The translations under genes and the position numbers were made by a program. The notes beneath the pieces were generated by a model. That model saw nothing but the letters and a program-made list of their open reading frames with translations, was not told the DNA's origin and made no database searches. Shown here in pieces: positions 1 through 9,366 of a stretch of DNA of 64,000 bases. Positions within the stretch are counted from its first letter, which is position 1; every line of letters starts with the position of its first letter. Origin of the DNA: Myroides phaeus (GTDB lineage: Bacteria > Bacteroidota > Bacteroidia > Flavobacteriales > Flavobacteriaceae); the NCBI RefSeq assembly GCF_900099675.1, contig NZ_FNDQ01000008.1, positions 1 to 64,000 of the forward strand. Direction: 5' to 3'.

Positions 1-492
1 CTTTTTTAGATAAGCAATTTCTGCACGTAAATATTCATTTTCAATTTTCAATTTTTCTAAATCAGTCATTGAACTTTTGATTCCAGGAATAGCGCCTTTC
101 TTTGTCATTGAGGTAATTGTTTTATTTTTCTTTAAATGTACACCCCGATTGTCTTCTAAGCCTTTAAATCCTTTGCTTTTAAATTTTCTTATCCATTGGA
201 ATAAGACAGAAGGATTTGAGATTCTATATCTAACACAGGTATCTGTCAAAGATAAATCACTATTTTGATGTTCCTGAATAATATGAATTTTTTCTTCTAT
301 AGTGAATTTGTTTTTGGAGATTCCATGTAATCCTTGTTCTCCATAAACTTCATATAGTTTAAGCCAAAAATAAAGGTTAAACTCACTGATTTTTTCTGAT
401 CGAGAAAGTCCCCTCATACTGTCTTTACCTTCCAAAATAATAGTTACTATACGTAACTTAAATTCAAAATTGTATTTCTGTTTTCTACTCAT
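1..492 (-). CDS. IS3-family (IS150-like) transposase OrfA, C-terminus cut by window edge
   Basis: The frame is open from ATG at 492 to the window edge (164 codons, no stop). The N-terminus begins MSRKQKYNFEFKLRIV. It carries two helix-turn-helix segments of the IS3/IS150 OrfA type (about residues 5-55 and 62-110, with the typical FQWIRKFKSKGLKGLE after the second helix). It ends in a leucine-zipper-like stretch (LEKLKIENEYLRAEIAYLKK) normally found just before the OrfA/OrfB frameshift zone. In the family, OrfA binds the terminal inverted repeats and is fused to the DDE OrfB by -1 frameshifting. OrfB would lie outside the window, so whether the element is intact cannot be judged. Confidence 0.88.
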   Translation of the reverse strand, partial: MSRKQKYNFEFKLRIVTIILEGKDSMRGLSRSEKISEFNLYFWLKLYEVYGEQGLHGISKNKFTIEEKIHIIQEHQNSDLSLTDTCVRYRISNPSVLFQWIRKFKSKGFKGLEDNRGVHLKKNKTITSMTKKGAIPGIKSSMTDLEKLKIENEYLRAEIAYLKK

Positions 493-537
493 AAAAAATG
501 CCCCAAAAAGTGTCTAACTTTTTGGGGCATGTCTACA
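493..537 (-). mobile_element. Terminal end of the IS3-family element with stem-loop
   Basis: Read on the minus strand this stretch starts TGTAGAC, a TG-start as in IS3-family ends. It then forms a 13-bp perfect stem (499-511 with 518-530) around a 6-nt loop, followed by six T and the OrfA ATG. The outer boundary near 537 is inferred; the other end and the target duplication are not visible. Confidence 0.55.
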
Positions 538-569
538 TTGGGTAGCTTTTATTTTGTCATTCAATAAGA

Positions 570-1814
570 TTATTTCCCTTTTTGAGCAGTTAATTCAGCT
601 ATCTTAACAATAACTTGAGTCGCTTTAACCATACTTTCTACAGGAACATATTCGTACTTTCCGTGGAAGTTATGTCCACCAGCAAAGATGTTAGGACAAG
701 GTAATCCCATATAAGAAAGTTGAGAACCATCAGTACCACCGCGAATAGCTTTGATAAGAGGTTTAATATCTAATTCTTTCATTGCTTGTTCAGCAATATC
801 TACGATATGCATTACAGGTTCAACTTTTTCACGCATATTGAAATATTGGTCACCGATTTCACAGTTTACGATATCTCCACCAAATTTCTTGTTATATTTT
901 TTGTTGAACTTTTTAGCCAACTTAGCAATTTGCTTTTTGCGTTTCTCGTATTTTTTAAGGTTGTGATCTCTAATGATTAATTCAACCACAGACTCTTCAA
1001 TACTACCAGTTACGTGGTGTACGTGGAAGAAACCTTCATAACCAGTTGTTTTTTGAGGAACTTCATCTTTTGGTAATTGAGAGATGAATTTGTTAGCTAA
1101 AAGAATAGAGTTAATCATTTTTCCTTTTGCATAACCTGGGTGAACACTTTTACCAGCGAAAGTTAATTTAGCATAACCAGCGTTGAAGTTTTCGTATTCT
1201 AACTCACCAATTTGGCTACCATCCATTGTATAAGCCCATTCAGCGTCAAATTTCTTAACGTCAAATAAATGTGCTCCTCTACCAATTTCTTCATCAGGTG
1301 TAAATCCAATACGAATTCTACCATGTTTGATTTCTGGATGTTGGATTAAGTATTCCATTGCAGAAACAATCTCTGTAATACCAGCTTTATCATCAGCACC
1401 TAAAAGAGTAGTACCATCAGTTGTGATTAAAGTTTGTCCTTTATATTGTAAAAGATCTTTAAAGTAAGAAGGAGAAAGAATGATATTTTGTTCTTTGTTT
1501 AACACAATATCATTACCATCATAATTCTCTATAATTTGTGGTTTTATGTTAGCTCCAGAGAAATCAGGAGATGTATCAAAGTGAGAAATAAAACCAATAG
1601 TTGGAACTTCGTGTTCTACATTACTTGGTAATGTAGCCATGATATAAGCATTCTCATCTATAGTTACATCTTCAAGACCGATTTGTTTTAATTCTTCAAC
1701 TAATTTATTAGCTAAATCCCATTGTTTTTCAGTACTCGGGCAAGAGTTTGAAGAAGGATCAGATTCTGTATCAACAGTTACATAACTGATGAAACGATCA
1801 ATGATATGTTGCAT
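570..1814 (-). CDS. pepT: Peptidase T (tripeptide aminopeptidase)
   Basis: A 414-residue M20B zinc peptidase that removes N-terminal residues from tripeptides in the cytoplasm; E. coli PepT has 408. Metal and catalytic motifs are present: ISHFDT with His78, LGADDKAG with bridging Asp141, TPDEEIG with the general-base Glu pair at 175-176, MDG with Asp198, and GGHNFHG near the C-terminus. I start at ATG 1814 ([12 protein letters not shown]). An upstream in-frame extension to 1871 adds a Tyr-rich tail unlike the family. It is a single gene beside the IS end, with a divergent neighbour. Confidence 0.95.
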   Translation of the reverse strand: MQHIIDRFISYVTVDTESDPSSNSCPSTEKQWDLANKLVEELKQIGLEDVTIDENAYIMATLPSNVEHEVPTIGFISHFDTSPDFSGANIKPQIIENYDGNDIVLNKEQNIILSPSYFKDLLQYKGQTLITTDGTTLLGADDKAGITEIVSAMEYLIQHPEIKHGRIRIGFTPDEEIGRGAHLFDVKKFDAEWAYTMDGSQIGELEYENFNAGYAKLTFAGKSVHPGYAKGKMINSILLANKFISQLPKDEVPQKTTGYEGFFHVHHVTGSIEESVVELIIRDHNLKKYEKRKKQIAKLAKKFNKKYNKKFGGDIVNCEIGDQYFNMREKVEPVMHIVDIAEQAMKELDIKPLIKAIRGGTDGSQLSYMGLPCPNIFAGGHNFHGKYEYVPVESMVKATQVIVKIAELTAQKGK

Positions 1815-2016
1815 AATGTATAAGTTTTTATAGTAACAAAAGTAAGGATTTAAAGTGTTATAGCAGTACAATTAAGCAATGATATTTATTGTTTAATGTG
1901 ATAGAAGGCTAATCTTAATTATAATTTAACTTTTTAAAAGAGTATCTATTATAAAGATATGATTTAATGAGAACTATTGAATTGTTGTATATTTGATTTT
2001 CATCAAATCAAGCGAG

Positions 2017-2844
2017 ATGTTTAAAAAGTATTTTATTCTGGTTTTTTTATTGGCTACAACGATTATGAGAGCTGTAGAGCCCATAAAAGAATATGTAGAT
2101 CATCCTTTAAACTCTATTTCTAATATATCTTTTGAAGCTGTAGAAATCACAACAGAAGATAATTTTAGTTTAAAGAGTTGGATTTGTATGCCAGCTAAAG
2201 AAGTTGATAAACATAGGGTATTTGTATTAGCTTATGGAGACAGTGGAAATATGTCATACTATGTTCGCCAAGTATTAGAAATGGTGAAACAAGGTTATAC
2301 TATTGTGATGTTTGATTATCGTGGCTATGGAGAAAGTCAAGCTTTTGAAATGGAAACGACAATGTTATATTATGACGAATTTGTTACTGATTTAAAAGCA
2401 GTAGTTAATTATTCAAAAACTCGTTTTAAACAACCCGTTGGCGTTTGGGCCTTATCAATGGGAAGTATTCCTGCTACTTTATTGTATAGTCAAGATAAAT
2501 TCGATTATATGGTTGTAGAAGGATTTGTTTCAAGTCCAACATTAATCATAGAGAAAGTTAAAAGCCATTTGCAACAAGAGTATAAACTACCACCAAGTGC
2601 AAGCGAATATGAAAAAGCTTTGAGTAGATTATCACTGCCAATGCTTTTGTTTGCAGGAGATCGCGATGGATTAACAACGCCAGATGAAAGTAGGAGAGCG
2701 AAGTATTTAAATGCTAAAAACGAATTAGTGTTTTTTAAAGGGACACATTTACAAGGGTTTCAAGCTTTATCAAACGAATATCACGGGCAGAGATATATAG
2801 AGGCAATAGATAATTTTTTTGATATAAACCTGGCAAAAAAGTAA
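2017..2844 (+). CDS. Exported alpha/beta hydrolase, serine aminopeptidase-like
   Basis: A 275-residue alpha/beta-hydrolase with an N-terminal signal sequence (MFKKYFILVFLLATTIMRA), so it probably acts in the periplasm. Nucleophile elbow ALSMGS (Ser147) has Ala in place of the first Gly of GxSxG. The acid is Asp215 or Asp217 (AGDRDG) and the base His244 (GTHLQGF). FDYRGYGES around residue 100 is typical of the family. ATG 2017 is preferred over an in-frame TTG at 1993 because it opens the signal peptide. The substrate is unknown. Confidence 0.85.
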   Translation: MFKKYFILVFLLATTIMRAVEPIKEYVDHPLNSISNISFEAVEITTEDNFSLKSWICMPAKEVDKHRVFVLAYGDSGNMSYYVRQVLEMVKQGYTIVMFDYRGYGESQAFEMETTMLYYDEFVTDLKAVVNYSKTRFKQPVGVWALSMGSIPATLLYSQDKFDYMVVEGFVSSPTLIIEKVKSHLQQEYKLPPSASEYEKALSRLSLPMLLFAGDRDGLTTPDESRRAKYLNAKNELVFFKGTHLQGFQALSNEYHGQRYIEAIDNFFDINLAKK

Positions 2845-2961
2845 TCAGTAGAAATCTTAGTCAAAGTTTTACCAATAAATTATAATAGAATCCTAATAAT
2901 AGGCGCTTGATTAATATATACCTTTGCGCTTTGTTATTCAAACGTCATACCACAAGTAAAA

Positions 2962-3531
2962 ATGGAGCAAACGCATAGACATTTTTTGTTATATAAACCA
3001 CACGGATACATCAGTCAATTTATCTATGAAAAGAAAAGAACGAAGCACAAATTAGGAGAGTTGTATGATTTTCCTGAAGGGACAATGGCTATCGGTCGAT
3101 TAGATGAAACTTCAGAAGGATTGTTGTTTTTGACAACAGACGGAATGGCGAGTGAGCGTGTTAGAAGTGCTCATTATGAAAAGGAATACTATGCTCAAGT
3201 TGATGGGATAATCACAGATGAAGCAGTTGAACAAATGCGCCAGGGAGTTTTGATAGGGGTGAAGGGCGAGAAGTATATGACAAAACCTTGTGAAGTTGAA
3301 AAACTACCTGTATTACCAGATTGGATTGGAGTAGGAAGACGAATTAGAGATGAAAGACACGGACCAACAAGTTGGGTTAGACTTGTTTTAAAAGAAGGTA
3401 AATTTAGACAAGTTCGTAAAATGACTGCCGCCGTTGGGTTTGCTACTTTGCGCTTAGTACGTGTTCGCATTGGCGATATTTCGTTAAAAGGTATGGAAGT
3501 TGGTGAAGTAATAGAAGTCGAACAACTATAA
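2962..3531 (+). CDS. RluE-type 23S rRNA pseudouridine synthase
   Basis: A 189-residue RsuA/RluB/RluE-family enzyme that isomerises a uridine in 23S rRNA; E. coli RluE acts on U2457. The catalytic block GRLDETSEGLL has Asp48. The motifs PTSWVRLVLKEGKFRQVRKM and GFATLRLVRVRIGDISL follow E. coli RluE closely. There is no S4 domain, again as in RluE. A TACCTTTG -7 box lies at 2919-2926. The next gene starts 10 bp downstream, so the two are probably co-transcribed. Confidence 0.9.
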   Translation: MEQTHRHFLLYKPHGYISQFIYEKKRTKHKLGELYDFPEGTMAIGRLDETSEGLLFLTTDGMASERVRSAHYEKEYYAQVDGIITDEAVEQMRQGVLIGVKGEKYMTKPCEVEKLPVLPDWIGVGRRIRDERHGPTSWVRLVLKEGKFRQVRKMTAAVGFATLRLVRVRIGDISLKGMEVGEVIEVEQL

Positions 3532-3541
3532 GATTATTGAT

Positions 3542-4546
3542 ATGAATACAAAGGCAAAAGAGAATTATCAATTTCAAAAGATTGTAGCAACCGTTGGAGT
3601 TTTACTTTTCTTAATTAAAGTTTTAGCGTGGTATTTAACTAATTCCGTAGCTATTTTGACAGATGCTTTAGAAAGTGTTATCAATGTAGTAAGTGGATTT
3701 GTAGGGCTATATAGTCTTTATTTGTCGTCTTTGCCCAGAGATAGAAATCACCCTTACGGACATGGGAAAGTAGAGTTTATTTCCGCTACATTAGAAGGAG
3801 GGATGATTATGCTTGCCGGTATTATCATTATAGTCGAAGCAGTTAGAAATTTGATGAATCCGCAACCAATAGGTAAGTTAGATTACGGAATTTACTTAGT
3901 AGGTGTTACCGCTATAATCAATTATGTTTTAGGATGGTATGCAGTCAAAAAAGGAGAGAAAAACAAATCTTTAGCCCTAATTGCAAGTGGTAAGCATTTA
4001 CAATCAGATACATATTCAACCATTGGTATTATCATCGGATTGGTATTATTGTATTTCACAGGTTTTCATTGGTTAGATGGAGGAGTAGCCTTGTTATTTG
4101 CTGTAATAATTATGGTTACAGGATATAAAATTGTTCGTGGTGCGATATCAGGTATTATGGATGAAACAGACGAAATCTTATTGAATGAAGTTGTTGATTA
4201 TCTACAAGAACATAGACGTGAAAACTGGATTGACTTACACAATCTTAGAATTATAAAATACGGTACAGTACTTCATTTTGACTGTCATATGACAGTGCCT
4301 TGGTATTTCAATATTGTAGAAGGACATAAAGAAGTTGAGATTTTAGAAAAAGAAATCATCGATAAGTTCGGAGAAGACTTAGAACTATTTGTACATATGG
4401 ATGATTGCAAAACTTTTTCATGTAAAATATGTTCAAAACAAGAATGTCCTTTTAGAAAAGAACCTTTTGAACATCAGATAAAATGGACTATTGAGAACGT
4501 TTTGAAAAACAAAAGACACAATAGTGCCACTACAGATTTAAAATAA
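3542..4546 (+). CDS. Cation diffusion facilitator (CDF) family divalent metal exporter
   Basis: A 334-residue inner-membrane CDF transporter, expected to export Zn2+, Fe2+ or similar by proton antiport. The first metal-site Asp is in TDALESVIN (Asp41). PYGHGKVEF is the family loop after TM2, and HLQSDTYST supplies the second half of the transport site. The cytoplasmic domain follows from about residue 205. An unusual Cys-rich tail (CKTFSCKICSKQECPF) may bind metal. Its end overlaps the convergent ABC ATPase gene by 17 bp. Confidence 0.9.
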   Translation: MNTKAKENYQFQKIVATVGVLLFLIKVLAWYLTNSVAILTDALESVINVVSGFVGLYSLYLSSLPRDRNHPYGHGKVEFISATLEGGMIMLAGIIIIVEAVRNLMNPQPIGKLDYGIYLVGVTAIINYVLGWYAVKKGEKNKSLALIASGKHLQSDTYSTIGIIIGLVLLYFTGFHWLDGGVALLFAVIIMVTGYKIVRGAISGIMDETDEILLNEVVDYLQEHRRENWIDLHNLRIIKYGTVLHFDCHMTVPWYFNIVEGHKEVEILEKEIIDKFGEDLELFVHMDDCKTFSCKICSKQECPFRKEPFEHQIKWTIENVLKNKRHNSATTDLK

Positions 4547-5315
4547 ACCTTTTTTGAGGGCGATCAAACACAAGGTTTTCGTCCTCAAAGAAGTTGTCAA
4601 AAACTCCCGTTTCAATTAAAGCCTCTGTTTTACCTTGTGTAGTATAATCCTGTTTTAAAACAATGATTTCATCGCTTAATTGAATAGCAAGATCCATATC
4701 GTGACAAGAAAATAGAATAGCTTTATTTTGTTTATGAGCTAATTCTTTTAATAGCCTAAACAATGCTACTTTGTGATGTAAATCTAAATGATTAGTAGGT
4801 TCATCTAAAATAATAATAGGAGTGTTTTGAGCCAATGCTCTTGCAATCAAAACACGCTGTAATTGACCATCACTTAATTGGTCAATTTTCTTTTCTTTTA
4901 AATCAGTTATCCCTGTTAAATCAATTGCCTGTTCTACCCAATAGATGTCTTCTTCAGTTAATTTACTGTAGTGATTAAGGTAAGGTGTTCTTCCGATTTG
5001 AATTAGCTCTTGCACAGTTAGCTCTGAAAGCGGAATTCTTTCAGTTAATACAACACTAATAATTTTAGCAAGATCGCTCTTTGTGTATTCTTGAATGTTT
5101 TTATCATTTAAGAGTATTCGTCCATCTAAACTATTTTGGTTTGCAGACAAAGTGCGCAATAAAGTAGACTTTCCTATTCCATTAATGCCTACCAATGAAA
5201 TCAGTTTTCCTTTCTCTAATCGTATATTGACATTTTTTTGTACAGTAACAAAACCCTTTTTCGAATGCTTATATCCAATAGTTAAGTTGTTCGTTTGTAG
5301 AATAGGAGAGTACAT
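4530..5315 (-). CDS. ABC transporter ATP-binding protein, siderophore/cobalamin importer type
   Basis: A 261-residue FecE/BtuD-like ATPase. Walker A is GINGIGKST (43-51), the signature LSDGQ (147-151), Walker B IIILDEP (167-173), and the switch His lies in SCHDMD. Such ATPases energise FecCD-type permeases, but no permease or binding protein is adjacent. The nearest partners are at 13949-16109, which lack their own ATPase in this window, so it may complete that importer (inference). It is convergent with the CDF gene. Confidence 0.88.
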   Translation of the reverse strand: MYSPILQTNNLTIGYKHSKKGFVTVQKNVNIRLEKGKLISLVGINGIGKSTLLRTLSANQNSLDGRILLNDKNIQEYTKSDLAKIISVVLTERIPLSELTVQELIQIGRTPYLNHYSKLTEEDIYWVEQAIDLTGITDLKEKKIDQLSDGQLQRVLIARALAQNTPIIILDEPTNHLDLHHKVALFRLLKELAHKQNKAILFSCHDMDLAIQLSDEIIVLKQDYTTQGKTEALIETGVFDNFFEDENLVFDRPQKRFILNL

Positions 5316-5731
5316 ACAGAAATATAAAGTTTTTTAAACCCTAAAAATACTTAATTAGGCGATAAGAAAAAACTACAAGTCAAAATTTTAGGACTATGAA
5401 CAAACTAGTGTCTGATTAATAATGAAAAGTATAAAAACAGGATGACTATTGTTTTTATAGTACACTATTAAACGGTAAAAAAACTCGTAATTGGTATTGA
5501 AAAAAGAAATTATGAAACAAAATACAGCTGTTTAAGTGCTTTTTTACGTCATTTTTGTCTAAAAAATAGATAAAATAAGGTGTTTTTTTTATTGCGTTTT
5601 TATTGGTTTTTATATTGTAATGTGTTGTTTGTTAGTTGGTTGTGTTTTTGTAAATGTGTTTTTAACACTATTTGTTCTATTTATTTAATTTATACTTATC
5701 CCTTGTATTTACAGGGCTTGTCGCATAATTC

Positions 5732-5832
5732 TCTGACAATAGTCCGACAATAGTCTGGCAATTGCCCGAAAATACTGGGCTGAATAATTTTTGGTCGGAC
5801 TATTGTCGGAGGAGTGTCGGAGTTTGGTCAAA
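5732..5832. repeat. Inverted arrays of 11-bp tandem repeats
   Basis: The left arm has four consecutive 11-mers: TCTGACAATAG, TCCGACAATAG, TCTGGCAATTG and CCCGAAAATAC (5732-5775). The right arm has 11-mers ending TCGGA in the opposite orientation: TTTTGGTCGGA, CTATTGTCGGA, GGAGTGTCGGA and a degenerate GTTTGGTCAAA (5789-5832). TCCGACAATAGTC at 5743-5755 is a perfect inverted copy of 5798-5810. The 11-bp period is about one helical turn and is not a coding period. Confidence 0.85.
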
Positions 5833-6225
5833 TAAAAGTGCTATTCTATTTAGTTATCTTGCTAATACTTTGCTGTTATAATTAATTTTTATACTGTATA
5901 TCTAAGTCATATAACGTTAAATAGTAAAGTGCAAGATTATTTTCTTTGAATTTAAGTTAAGGTTCAGAGGAAGCATTTTATCAATACTTAAAGGAAGAAA
6001 AAGTTGCGATATACTCACTTTTGCAAAAGAAAATAGCAAACTGACATATTTAATTACAAGAGGGATTAAGGCAAGTAGTGATCTGTTTTTATAAGTGTTT
6101 TAAAGAGAGAAAGATTGAATAAAGAGATTGAAATGATTTGTTTTAAAAAGGGAGTTTTACGATTAAATAGGAGTATAAACCTACATATTGGTTGCTAAAA
6201 ATAGGCGAAAACAGTAAATAAATCC

Positions 6226-6233
6226 TATATTTG
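6226..6233 (+). promoter_or_regulatory. -7 promoter box of the transketolase genes
   Basis: TATATTTG matches the Bacteroidota -7 consensus TAnnTTTG and lies 28 bp before the start codon. No clear -33 TTG is seen at the usual distance. Confidence 0.6.
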
Positions 6234-6260
6234 TAAGACGAATAATTCTATTGTTAAAAT

Positions 6261-7112
6261 ATGAAACCGAACACACAACAATTAGCAGAGTTAACTACTC
6301 AAGTAAGAAGAGACATTCTTAGAATGGTTCATGCTGTAAATTCTGGACACCCAGGAGGATCATTAGGATGTGCTGAGTTTTTAGTGACTCTGTATCAAAG
6401 ATTAATGGACAGAAAAGATGGATTTGAAATGAACGGAACTGATGAAGATCTTTTCTTTTTATCAAACGGACACATCTCTCCAGTTTTCTATAGCGTATTA
6501 GCAAGAAGTGGATATTTTCCAGTAAGCGAATTAGCTACTTTTAGAAAATTAAATACAAGATTACAAGGACACCCTACTACTCATGACCACTTACCAGGTG
6601 TACGTATGGCATCAGGATCATTAGGACAAGGATTATCTGTAGCTTTAGGAGCAGCTCAAGCTAAGAAATTAAATAAAGACAATCATTTAGTTTACGTTTT
6701 ATTAGGTGATGGTGAGTTACAAGAAGGTCAAAACTGGGAAGCAATGATGTATGCATCTGCTAAAAAAGTAGATAACTTAATTGCAACAGTTGACTTAAAC
6801 GGAAAACAAATTGACGGACCAACAGATAAAGTATTAGACTTAGGATCAGTAAAAGCTAAGTTTGAAGCTTTCGGATGGGACGTTATTGAAATAGAAAAAG
6901 GTAATGATATCGATTCTATCTTAAAAGGATACGAAGAAGCAAAAGCTAAAACAATGAACGGAAAACCAGTTTGTGTATTATTACATACAGAAATGGGTAA
7001 CGGAGTTGACTTTATGATGGGTACTCACGCTTGGCATGGTAAAGCACCTAACGATGCTCAATTAGAAGAAGCTTTTAAACAAAATCCAGAAACTTCTTTT
7101 GGAGATTATTAA
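6261..7112 (+). CDS. Transketolase, N-terminal (thiamine diphosphate-binding) subunit
   Basis: A 283-residue protein equal to the N-terminal third of transketolase. The ThDP/metal motif [12 protein letters not shown] begins at 149 and ends with the metal-binding Asn180. Family motifs SGHPGGSLG (28-36) and GSLGQGLS (119-126) are present. With the next gene it would form a split transketolase of the non-oxidative pentose phosphate pathway, exchanging two-carbon units between ketose and aldose phosphates. The partner starts 22 bp downstream, so they are an operon. Confidence 0.95.
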   Translation: MKPNTQQLAELTTQVRRDILRMVHAVNSGHPGGSLGCAEFLVTLYQRLMDRKDGFEMNGTDEDLFFLSNGHISPVFYSVLARSGYFPVSELATFRKLNTRLQGHPTTHDHLPGVRMASGSLGQGLSVALGAAQAKKLNKDNHLVYVLLGDGELQEGQNWEAMMYASAKKVDNLIATVDLNGKQIDGPTDKVLDLGSVKAKFEAFGWDVIEIEKGNDIDSILKGYEEAKAKTMNGKPVCVLLHTEMGNGVDFMMGTHAWHGKAPNDAQLEEAFKQNPETSFGDY

Positions 7113-7134
7113 TCCTTATTTAATTAGAATCAAT

Positions 7135-8097
7135 ATGAAAAAATATACAAATACAGGTAGCAAAGATACACGTTCAGGATTTGGTGCTGGTTTAGCTGAA
7201 TTAGGACAAACGAATGAAAATGTAGTTGCACTTTGTGCTGACTTAATTGGGTCTTTGAAAATGGATGAGTTTATTAAAAATCATCCAGAGCGTTTCTTTC
7301 AAATAGGTATTGCAGAAGCAAATATGATTGGTATTGCTGCAGGTTTGACAATTGGTGGAAAAATTCCTTTTACAGGAACTTTCGCTAACTTCTCAACTGG
7401 TCGTGTATATGATCAAATTCGTCAGTCTGTTGCTTATTCTGAGAAAAATGTTAAGATTTGTGCTTCTCACGCAGGATTAACTTTAGGAGAAGATGGTGCT
7501 ACTCACCAAATCTTGGAAGACATTGGATTAATGAAGATGTTACCAGGTATGACTGTAATTAATACGTGTGATTACAACCAAACAAAAGCGGCTACATTAG
7601 CAATTGCTGAATATGATGGTCCTGTTTATTTACGTTTTGGTCGTCCTGTAGTTCCTAACTTTACACCAGCTGATGAGAAATTTGAAATTGGTAAAGCTGT
7701 TATGTTAAGCGAAGGTACAGATGTTACAATCGTTGCAACTGGACATTTAGTTTGGGAAGCTTTAATTGCTGCTGAAGAATTAGAGGCAAAAGGAATTTCT
7801 GCTGAAGTAATCAATATTCATACAATTAAACCATTAGACGAAGAAGCTATTTTAAGTTCTGTTGCTAAAACTGGTTGTATTGTTACTGCGGAAGAGCATA
7901 ACTTCTTAGGAGGATTAGGAGAAAGCGTTGCAAGAGTATTAGCTTTAAACAATCCGTTACCACAAGAATTTGTTGCAGTACAAGATACTTTTGGTGAATC
8001 AGGTACTCCAGAACAATTAATGGAGAAATATGGTTTAAATGCTGCTGCTATTGTTGAAAAAGCACAAGTAGCTATCAACCGTAAATTCAAAAGATAA
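7135..8097 (+). CDS. Transketolase, C-terminal subunit
   Basis: A 320-residue protein with the pyrimidine-binding and C-terminal domains of transketolase. The catalytic Glu lies in [16 protein letters not shown], and GEDGATHQ and YLRFGR are family motifs. It begins at ATG 7135 ([17 protein letters not shown]); an in-frame TTG at 7099 would overlap the upstream gene and is less likely. It pairs with the upstream subunit to form the active site. A strong terminator follows at 8125. Confidence 0.95.
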   Translation: MKKYTNTGSKDTRSGFGAGLAELGQTNENVVALCADLIGSLKMDEFIKNHPERFFQIGIAEANMIGIAAGLTIGGKIPFTGTFANFSTGRVYDQIRQSVAYSEKNVKICASHAGLTLGEDGATHQILEDIGLMKMLPGMTVINTCDYNQTKAATLAIAEYDGPVYLRFGRPVVPNFTPADEKFEIGKAVMLSEGTDVTIVATGHLVWEALIAAEELEAKGISAEVINIHTIKPLDEEAILSSVAKTGCIVTAEEHNFLGGLGESVARVLALNNPLPQEFVAVQDTFGESGTPEQLMEKYGLNAAAIVEKAQVAINRKFKR

Positions 8098-8124
8098 TAG
8101 TAATTATTTTATATAACATAAAAA

Positions 8125-8150
8125 GGGCTTCACACTGTGAAGCCCTTTTT
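8125..8150 (+). terminator. Intrinsic terminator of the transketolase operon
   Basis: GGGCTTCAC / GTGAAGCCC stem with a 3-nt loop, followed by T6. Confidence 0.9.
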
Positions 8151-8173
8151 TAGTTTAAATATTGACAATAAAA

Positions 8174-8197
8174 AAACCGTATCATTTGATACGGTTT
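8174..8197 (-). terminator. Terminator of the FKBP-like lipoprotein gene
   Basis: An 11-bp perfect stem, AAACCGTATCA / TGATACGGTTT, lies 5 bp past the stop of the minus-strand gene. An A-run at its left acts as the T-tract on the minus strand. Confidence 0.8.
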
Positions 8198-8201
8198 ATT
8201 G

Positions 8202-9287
8202 CTATTTCTTAGGCCATATTATTTCACCATCTTTTTGGTCAGGGAAACAAGATTTGTCTAAATATCTTGGAATGTCATTGCAAGTTTTTAATGCAGGGTC
8301 ATCAAAGTTGTAGTATATATTAACCCCATCAACTCTTTCTTTGAATAGTTCAGTTTTAGTAAGAACTCCATCTCCGTCGTCGTCGTCATCTAAGAAGTTT
8401 GGAATACCATCTCCATCTGTGTCAAAACCAAAATAATCTTCTAAAGTTAATTCTTCAACTGGTTTTTGTACTTTAACTTCGTATTTAGAAAGAATACCAT
8501 CACCATCGTGATCTCTTTCTAATCTATTGATTAAAGTTATATCAGCAATATAAGCTTCATAACTTTTTAATTTGCTTCCTGCTCCAGCGTTAAAATACCC
8601 TAAACCAGAAGGAATAAAAGCAATAATTCTACCAGCAGAACCTTTGTCATAAGTTGGTAATCCATCTTCACCATTTTTAATTCCTGTCGCTGTTTTTATC
8701 TTTGTTAATAATTGACGTTCAGCACTTCTAAGTTGTCCAGGTACTTTTGAATATTGTCCATTAGAAATATTCATAAAGTCTTTAGGTGTAGTAGGAAAAG
8801 TATAATATTTTCCAGGGAAGTTAGGATTAAACTCTTCATTTCTTAAAGTAAGATTATTAAGTTTTACATAAGTAGAATCAATTGTAGAAGCTCTATCACC
8901 TTTTCCTTCATTTATAACTAAATAATAAACTTTATATTGAAGTTCATCTTTTGGTTTGGTATATTTTAAAGAAGAAGTACCATTTGGATTGCGAATTGGT
9001 TCAAAATCATACATATCTGATTTTAAAACAAAGTCTTTAACTAAACGTGAATCATCCCAAATAGAAGGTTCACTATTTTTAATGGCTTCAAAAGTGATGA
9101 TATCACCTTCTTCTTTGATATAATGAGATTTTAAATAAGCTTCAATACTTGCCTCATTTTCTTGTTTAACTTCCGCGCGGTCTCTTAAATCAACCACACT
9201 TGGGCCACTTGGGCTATCATCTTTATTACAATTAGCGGCAATAAGTCCTATAAAGGCAAGACTTAAAACTGTAAATAATCTATTCAT
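8202..9287 (-). CDS. FKBP-like lipoprotein with calcium-binding-type Asp repeats
   Basis: 361 residues. An N-terminal signal with Cys20 (LIAANC; Asn before Cys is unusual) suggests a lipoprotein. From about 115 to 255 the sequence resembles an FKBP peptidyl-prolyl isomerase domain, closing with AFIPSGLGYFNAGAGS. After it come Asp-rich loops of thrombospondin-3/EF-hand type: DHDGDGILS (259-267) and DTDGDGIPNFLDDDDDGDG (289-307), likely Ca2+ sites. Proteins of this build are usual in Flavobacteriaceae. The substrate is unknown and isomerase activity is not certain. Confidence 0.75.
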   Translation of the reverse strand: MNRLFTVLSLAFIGLIAANCNKDDSPSGPSVVDLRDRAEVKQENEASIEAYLKSHYIKEEGDIITFEAIKNSEPSIWDDSRLVKDFVLKSDMYDFEPIRNPNGTSSLKYTKPKDELQYKVYYLVINEGKGDRASTIDSTYVKLNNLTLRNEEFNPNFPGKYYTFPTTPKDFMNISNGQYSKVPGQLRSAERQLLTKIKTATGIKNGEDGLPTYDKGSAGRIIAFIPSGLGYFNAGAGSKLKSYEAYIADITLINRLERDHDGDGILSKYEVKVQKPVEELTLEDYFGFDTDGDGIPNFLDDDDDGDGVLTKTELFKERVDGVNIYYNFDDPALKTCNDIPRYLDKSCFPDQKDGEIIWPKK

Positions 9288-9326
9288 TTTTGAGTTATTT
9301 TAGTAGTGCAAGATACAATTTTACTT

Positions 9327-9334
9327 TATTTTTG
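9327..9334 (+). promoter_or_regulatory. -7 box of the hslR operon
   Basis: TATTTTTG fits TAnnTTTG and lies 33 bp before the hslR start. Confidence 0.45.
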
Positions 9335-9366
9335 TGTACTTTGTAAGAGAAAATTAATGCTAAAAT

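Larger units (their letters stand above)
5316..6260. other. 945-bp gene-free region
   Basis: No coding frame of convincing length or composition is visible on either strand; short frames stop within about 20 codons. It contains the 11-bp repeat arrays at 5732-5832 and, at its right end, the transketolase -7 box. I recognise no known RNA in the remainder. Confidence 0.7.

Noticed and set aside
5732..5832. CRISPR array
   Set aside because: Units are only 11 bp and contiguous without spacers, and no cas gene is in the window.
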